From Eubacteriales bacterium (GTDB taxonomy: Bacteria; Bacillota; Clostridia; Lachnospirales; Lachnospiraceae), in the NCBI GenBank assembly GCA_030536575.1, contig JAUNPS010000030.1:1-56948 (forward strand): DNA of 56,948 bases, given 5' to 3'. Of this stretch, positions 54,312-56,948 are shown in pieces (the first letter of the stretch is position 1; each line of letters starts with the position of its first letter). The notes under the pieces are model-generated. The model saw only the letters and a list, made by a program, of their open reading frames with translations, made no database searches and was not told the origin of the DNA. A program made the position numbers and the translations under genes.

Positions 54312-55841
54312 ATGAACGAAAAACAATCAAGAACCCAGAATGCCAAAAGGAATATTTTCTGGGGGATTGTACAGAAAATGATAGGCTTGTTTTGCCCGTT
54401 TTTAGTGCGTACAGCTATGATTTATTTTTTAGGATCATTATACGTTGGGTTAAATGGTCTGTTTACTTCCATACTTCAGGTACTTAGCCTTGCAGAGTTG
54501 GGATTTGGAGAGGCAATGGTATTCAGCATGTACAAGCCGATTGCCGAAGATAACAAAGAAGAAATCTGTGCTCTTCTTGCATTATACAAAAAGATTTATA
54601 CAATTATCGGCACAGTGGTTTTTGCTGTGGGAATGATGCTTCTTCCCTTCTTGAGTACGCTGTTTGAGGGCGATGTGCCTGAGGGTGTTAATATTTACAT
54701 ACTCTATTTCATCTACTTAGTGAATACGTGCCTAAGCTACTTCTTATTTGCCTATAAGAGTTCGCTTTTTGTAGCGAGTCAGAGAACCGATATCAAAACC
54801 AACATCGGTACGATTACAATGCTTGCCATGTATGCACTGCAGCTGGTATCGGTGTTGATGTTCCAGAATTACTATTTGTACTGTATTGCTATTCCGGTCA
54901 CGACGGTCATCAATAATTTAATGATCGAATACAGGGCAAAGAAACTCTATCCAGAGTATATTCCCGTCGGAAAGGTTTCCGATGATCAGATCCAGGACAT
55001 TAAAAAAAGAGTGACGGGGCTTTTTATCTACAAAGTATGCGGCGTCTTCCGCAATTCCTTTGACAGCATCATCATCTCTGCGTTTCTGGGTCTGACGATT
55101 TTGGCGCAGTATCAGAACTACTACTTTATTCTGAATAGTATAACCGGATTTATGCTCATCATTACATCAAGTATTGTGGCAGGTGTTGGAAACTCCATGG
55201 AATCCGAGAGCCGCGAAAAGAACTATAGGGATTTTACGAAGTTCCAGTACATCTATATGTGGCTTACCAGCTGGTGCACAGTCTGCCTGTTTTGCCTGTA
55301 TCAGCCGTTTATGGCGCTTTGGGTAGGGGAGAATCTTGTATTTCCGACTGAAATAATGGCGATTTTCTGCATTTATTTTTTTACTTCGCAAATGGTCAAT
55401 ATCTGTTATGTTTATCGTCAAGCCGCCGGATTATGGTGGCAGGATCGGTATCGCCCCATTGTTGAATCGGTAGCCAATCTGACGTTGAATATCGCTTTGG
55501 TGAAATTGATTGGTGTTAGCGGTGTGCTGCTGTCTACTATTGTCTGCCTTGTTTTTATTAACTGTGTGTGGGGAGCACGAATCCTATTCAAACACTATTT
55601 TGTTGAAGTCTCTGAAAAGGGGTATCTATTTAGGCTTGCCTATTATGCACTTATTACGGTTTTCGGATGCACCCTTTCAATGGCTGTTGCGAGACTGTTT
55701 GCTGCCGAAGGAATTATGACGCTTTTTGTACGAGCGGTAATTTGCTGTATAATTCCGAACATTGTGTTTTGGGTATTCGCAAGTATTTTACCGGAGCGCA
55801 AAGAGGCAGTTGCGCTTATTAAAAAAATGATTTCTCGTTAG
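54312..55841 (+). CDS. Wzx-type polysaccharide flippase (MOP superfamily)
   Basis: A 509-residue protein with 12 or more hydrophobic segments, of the RfbX/PST group that flips lipid-linked repeat units to the outer face of the membrane. Typical features are an early LGSLYVGLNGLFTSILQVLS and a late RQAAGLWWQDRYRPI. ATG 54312 is preferred over the adjacent TTG at 54309; AAAGGAA is 11 bases upstream. With the Wzy-like protein it defines a Wzx/Wzy-dependent pathway. Confidence 0.87.
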   Translation: MNEKQSRTQNAKRNIFWGIVQKMIGLFCPFLVRTAMIYFLGSLYVGLNGLFTSILQVLSLAELGFGEAMVFSMYKPIAEDNKEEICALLALYKKIYTIIGTVVFAVGMMLLPFLSTLFEGDVPEGVNIYILYFIYLVNTCLSYFLFAYKSSLFVASQRTDIKTNIGTITMLAMYALQLVSVLMFQNYYLYCIAIPVTTVINNLMIEYRAKKLYPEYIPVGKVSDDQIQDIKKRVTGLFIYKVCGVFRNSFDSIIISAFLGLTILAQYQNYYFILNSITGFMLIITSSIVAGVGNSMESESREKNYRDFTKFQYIYMWLTSWCTVCLFCLYQPFMALWVGENLVFPTEIMAIFCIYFFTSQMVNICYVYRQAAGLWWQDRYRPIVESVANLTLNIALVKLIGVSGVLLSTIVCLVFINCVWGARILFKHYFVEVSEKGYLFRLAYYALITVFGCTLSMAVARLFAAEGIMTLFVRAVICCIIPNIVFWVFASILPERKEAVALIKKMISR

Positions 55842-55855
55842 ATTGGAGGTACAGA

Positions 55856-56530
55856 ATGAATTTTGAAGAATGTCTATATTCAAGGCGAACTGTTAGAAAA
55901 TATGAAGACAGGAATATTTCTGAAGAAGAATTGAACGAAATTTTGAAAGCCGGTATGTATGCACCGAGTGCATGCAATTTTCAGGCATGGAAGTTCATTG
56001 TCATCGATGACCAGAGCAAAAAAGAGTTGCTTGAAAACCCCATTATCAACGGTGCCCCTATATGTGTTATGGTGGTGTACAGAAATGATCTGTATGTCAG
56101 TGGAAGAGAGCATTTTGATTACATACAGAGTGCATCCGCAGCTATCGAGAATATATTGCTGTGTGCGCATAACCGTGGTGTTGGATGCTGTTGGATTTGT
56201 CACTATCCTGATGAAGAAAAGGTGAGAAAGGCTTTCCACATCCCTGATAATTTCGCTGTAGTAGGCTGTATTGCTATGGGGTATCCACTGATTGGAGAGG
56301 AGAATTCTAAGCAGAATATGGAGTACCATTATGGAAATGAGAAGGACTTTTTGCAACATAAAAGAAGATTTACACCCGAACAAGTGATTTGCAGAAATCA
56401 GTTTGCTCACATAGAAAATGACTGCTGTGATGCAAAATATCCGGATAAAAATATGTGGGACAAGAGAAGGAAAAACGAGAAACGTCATGAATTTAAAGAA
56501 GCAGTAAAGAAGCTGCTCAAGAGAAGTTGA
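55856..56530 (+). CDS. Nitroreductase-family flavoprotein
   Basis: A 224-residue protein with the FMN-binding nitroreductase fold in residues 1-175: CLYSRRTVRKYEDRNISEEE, MYAPSACNFQAWKFIVIDD, and ENILLCAHNRGVGCCWICH. The C-terminal tail is Lys/Arg-rich. It may reduce or desaturate something in the sugar pathway or be a passenger; its inclusion in a capsule operon is unusual. GGAGG precedes the ATG, 14 bases after the flippase stop. Confidence 0.85.
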   Translation: MNFEECLYSRRTVRKYEDRNISEEELNEILKAGMYAPSACNFQAWKFIVIDDQSKKELLENPIINGAPICVMVVYRNDLYVSGREHFDYIQSASAAIENILLCAHNRGVGCCWICHYPDEEKVRKAFHIPDNFAVVGCIAMGYPLIGEENSKQNMEYHYGNEKDFLQHKRRFTPEQVICRNQFAHIENDCCDAKYPDKNMWDKRRKNEKRHEFKEAVKKLLKRS

Positions 56531-56531
56531 T

Positions 56532-56909
56532 ATGGAGCAGAAAATATTATTGAAAACTAAAGCGCAATTTGCAACTTTTGTAGAATCCTATTGCGCACCA
56601 TTACGGCAATACTATTCATCGTCAGCGTCAAAGGTGTATTTCCCGGAAAAGGTTTCTTCCTGTTATTCTGACGAAATTGCCAATATCGAAAATTTTGCCA
56701 GACCGTTGTGGGCTTTATCTGGTTTATTTCAGTACACAGATGATACAGAATCTGTAAAAACAGTTCTGGATATGATTAAGCATGGTGTTTCGGAAGATGA
56801 CCCTTTGTATTGGGGAGAAATTCAACCGTATAGCCAGATTATTGTTGAATTGCCCAGTATCGCGTTGTTTTTGTATGTTCATAAGGAGTATTACAGGGTT
56901 CTTTCATGA
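56532..56909 (+). CDS. DUF2264-like protein, N-terminal fragment ending at an in-frame stop
   Basis: The 125 residues resemble the N-terminus of DUF2264 proteins (about 600 residues, alpha/alpha-barrel, possibly glycan-active): FARPLWALSGLF, WGEIQPYSQIIVELPSIAL. A TGA at 56907-56909 stops it early, but the same frame stays open to the window's end (KNFKDAKTLNLSR), so this may be a nonsense mutation in a longer gene. The window edge prevents a decision. The ribosome site is weak; the start is 1 base after the nitroreductase stop. Confidence 0.6.
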   Translation: MEQKILLKTKAQFATFVESYCAPLRQYYSSSASKVYFPEKVSSCYSDEIANIENFARPLWALSGLFQYTDDTESVKTVLDMIKHGVSEDDPLYWGEIQPYSQIIVELPSIALFLYVHKEYYRVLS

Positions 56910-56948
56910 AAAAATTTTAAAGATGCAAAAACATTGAATTTATCTAGG

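Overview
The window looks like chromosome of an anaerobic, low-phylum-GC Firmicute of the Lachnospiraceae type. This is a family-level inference from gene content: an mgl sugar ABC operon, a dnaG-rpoD cluster with trmK/NIF3, a TGS-uridine kinase fusion, Big2 cell-surface proteins, and strong AGGAGG ribosome sites and TTGACA/TATAAT promoters. No tRNA, rRNA, IS element or prophage was recognised. Two blocks differ visibly in base composition from the GC-richer core: the TetR/RloA-RloB block (5.1-7.8 kb) and the AT-richer polysaccharide locus (41-57 kb).

Layout. 0.1-3.9 kb: mglBAC galactose/glucose-type ABC importer. 4.0-5.1 kb: lrgAB. 5.2-7.8 kb: TetR regulator, then an AAA ATPase/RloB pair resembling AbiL-type phage defence. 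7.9-11.8 kb: a PEP-synthase-like ATP-grasp protein convergent with gdhA. 12.1-16.7 kb: a P-type cation ATPase with a long acidic tail and a secreted DUF6612-like protein. 16.9-22.9 kb: arginine biosynthesis, argG divergent from argCJBD across a shared ArgR-type control region. 23.0-25.7 kb: two paralogous Big2 proteins on the minus strand (the second has lost its signal peptide and start) flanking a small DMT-type membrane protein. 25.9-32.0 kb: comEA - response regulator - histidine kinase - GerMN lipoprotein - comEC, probably one operon. 32.5-39.4 kb: dgt, dnaG, rpoD, trmK, NIF3 and a nucleoside kinase, all on +. 39.5-41.0 kb: glpK, preceded by a lone CRISPR-repeat-like element. 41.0-42.1 kb: about 1 kb without genes, beginning with a good promoter and holding repeated sequence motifs; read as a long 5' leader of the next operon. 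42.1-56.9 kb: capsule/exopolysaccharide operon with UDP-glucose dehydrogenase, six recognisable glycosyltransferases, three left-handed beta-helix acyltransferases, a further GT-A-like protein, Wzy-like polymerase, Wzx flippase, nitroreductase and a DUF2264 fragment.

The most striking signal is in the polysaccharide operon. Three genes carry G9-G10 homopolymers inside their coding sequence, and nothing longer than G7 was noticed elsewhere. One (GT11 fucosyltransferase-like) is read here in an OFF frame: removing a single G restores the conserved C-terminus. A second (G9) sits exactly at the junction of a glycosyltransferase with a duplicated C-terminal domain, with stop codons waiting in both other frames, so slippage would switch between a one-domain and a two-domain enzyme. 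A third (G9) lies early in an acyltransferase. Together they look like a slipped-strand phase-variation system acting on surface sugar structure, downstream of an unusually long repeat-bearing leader.
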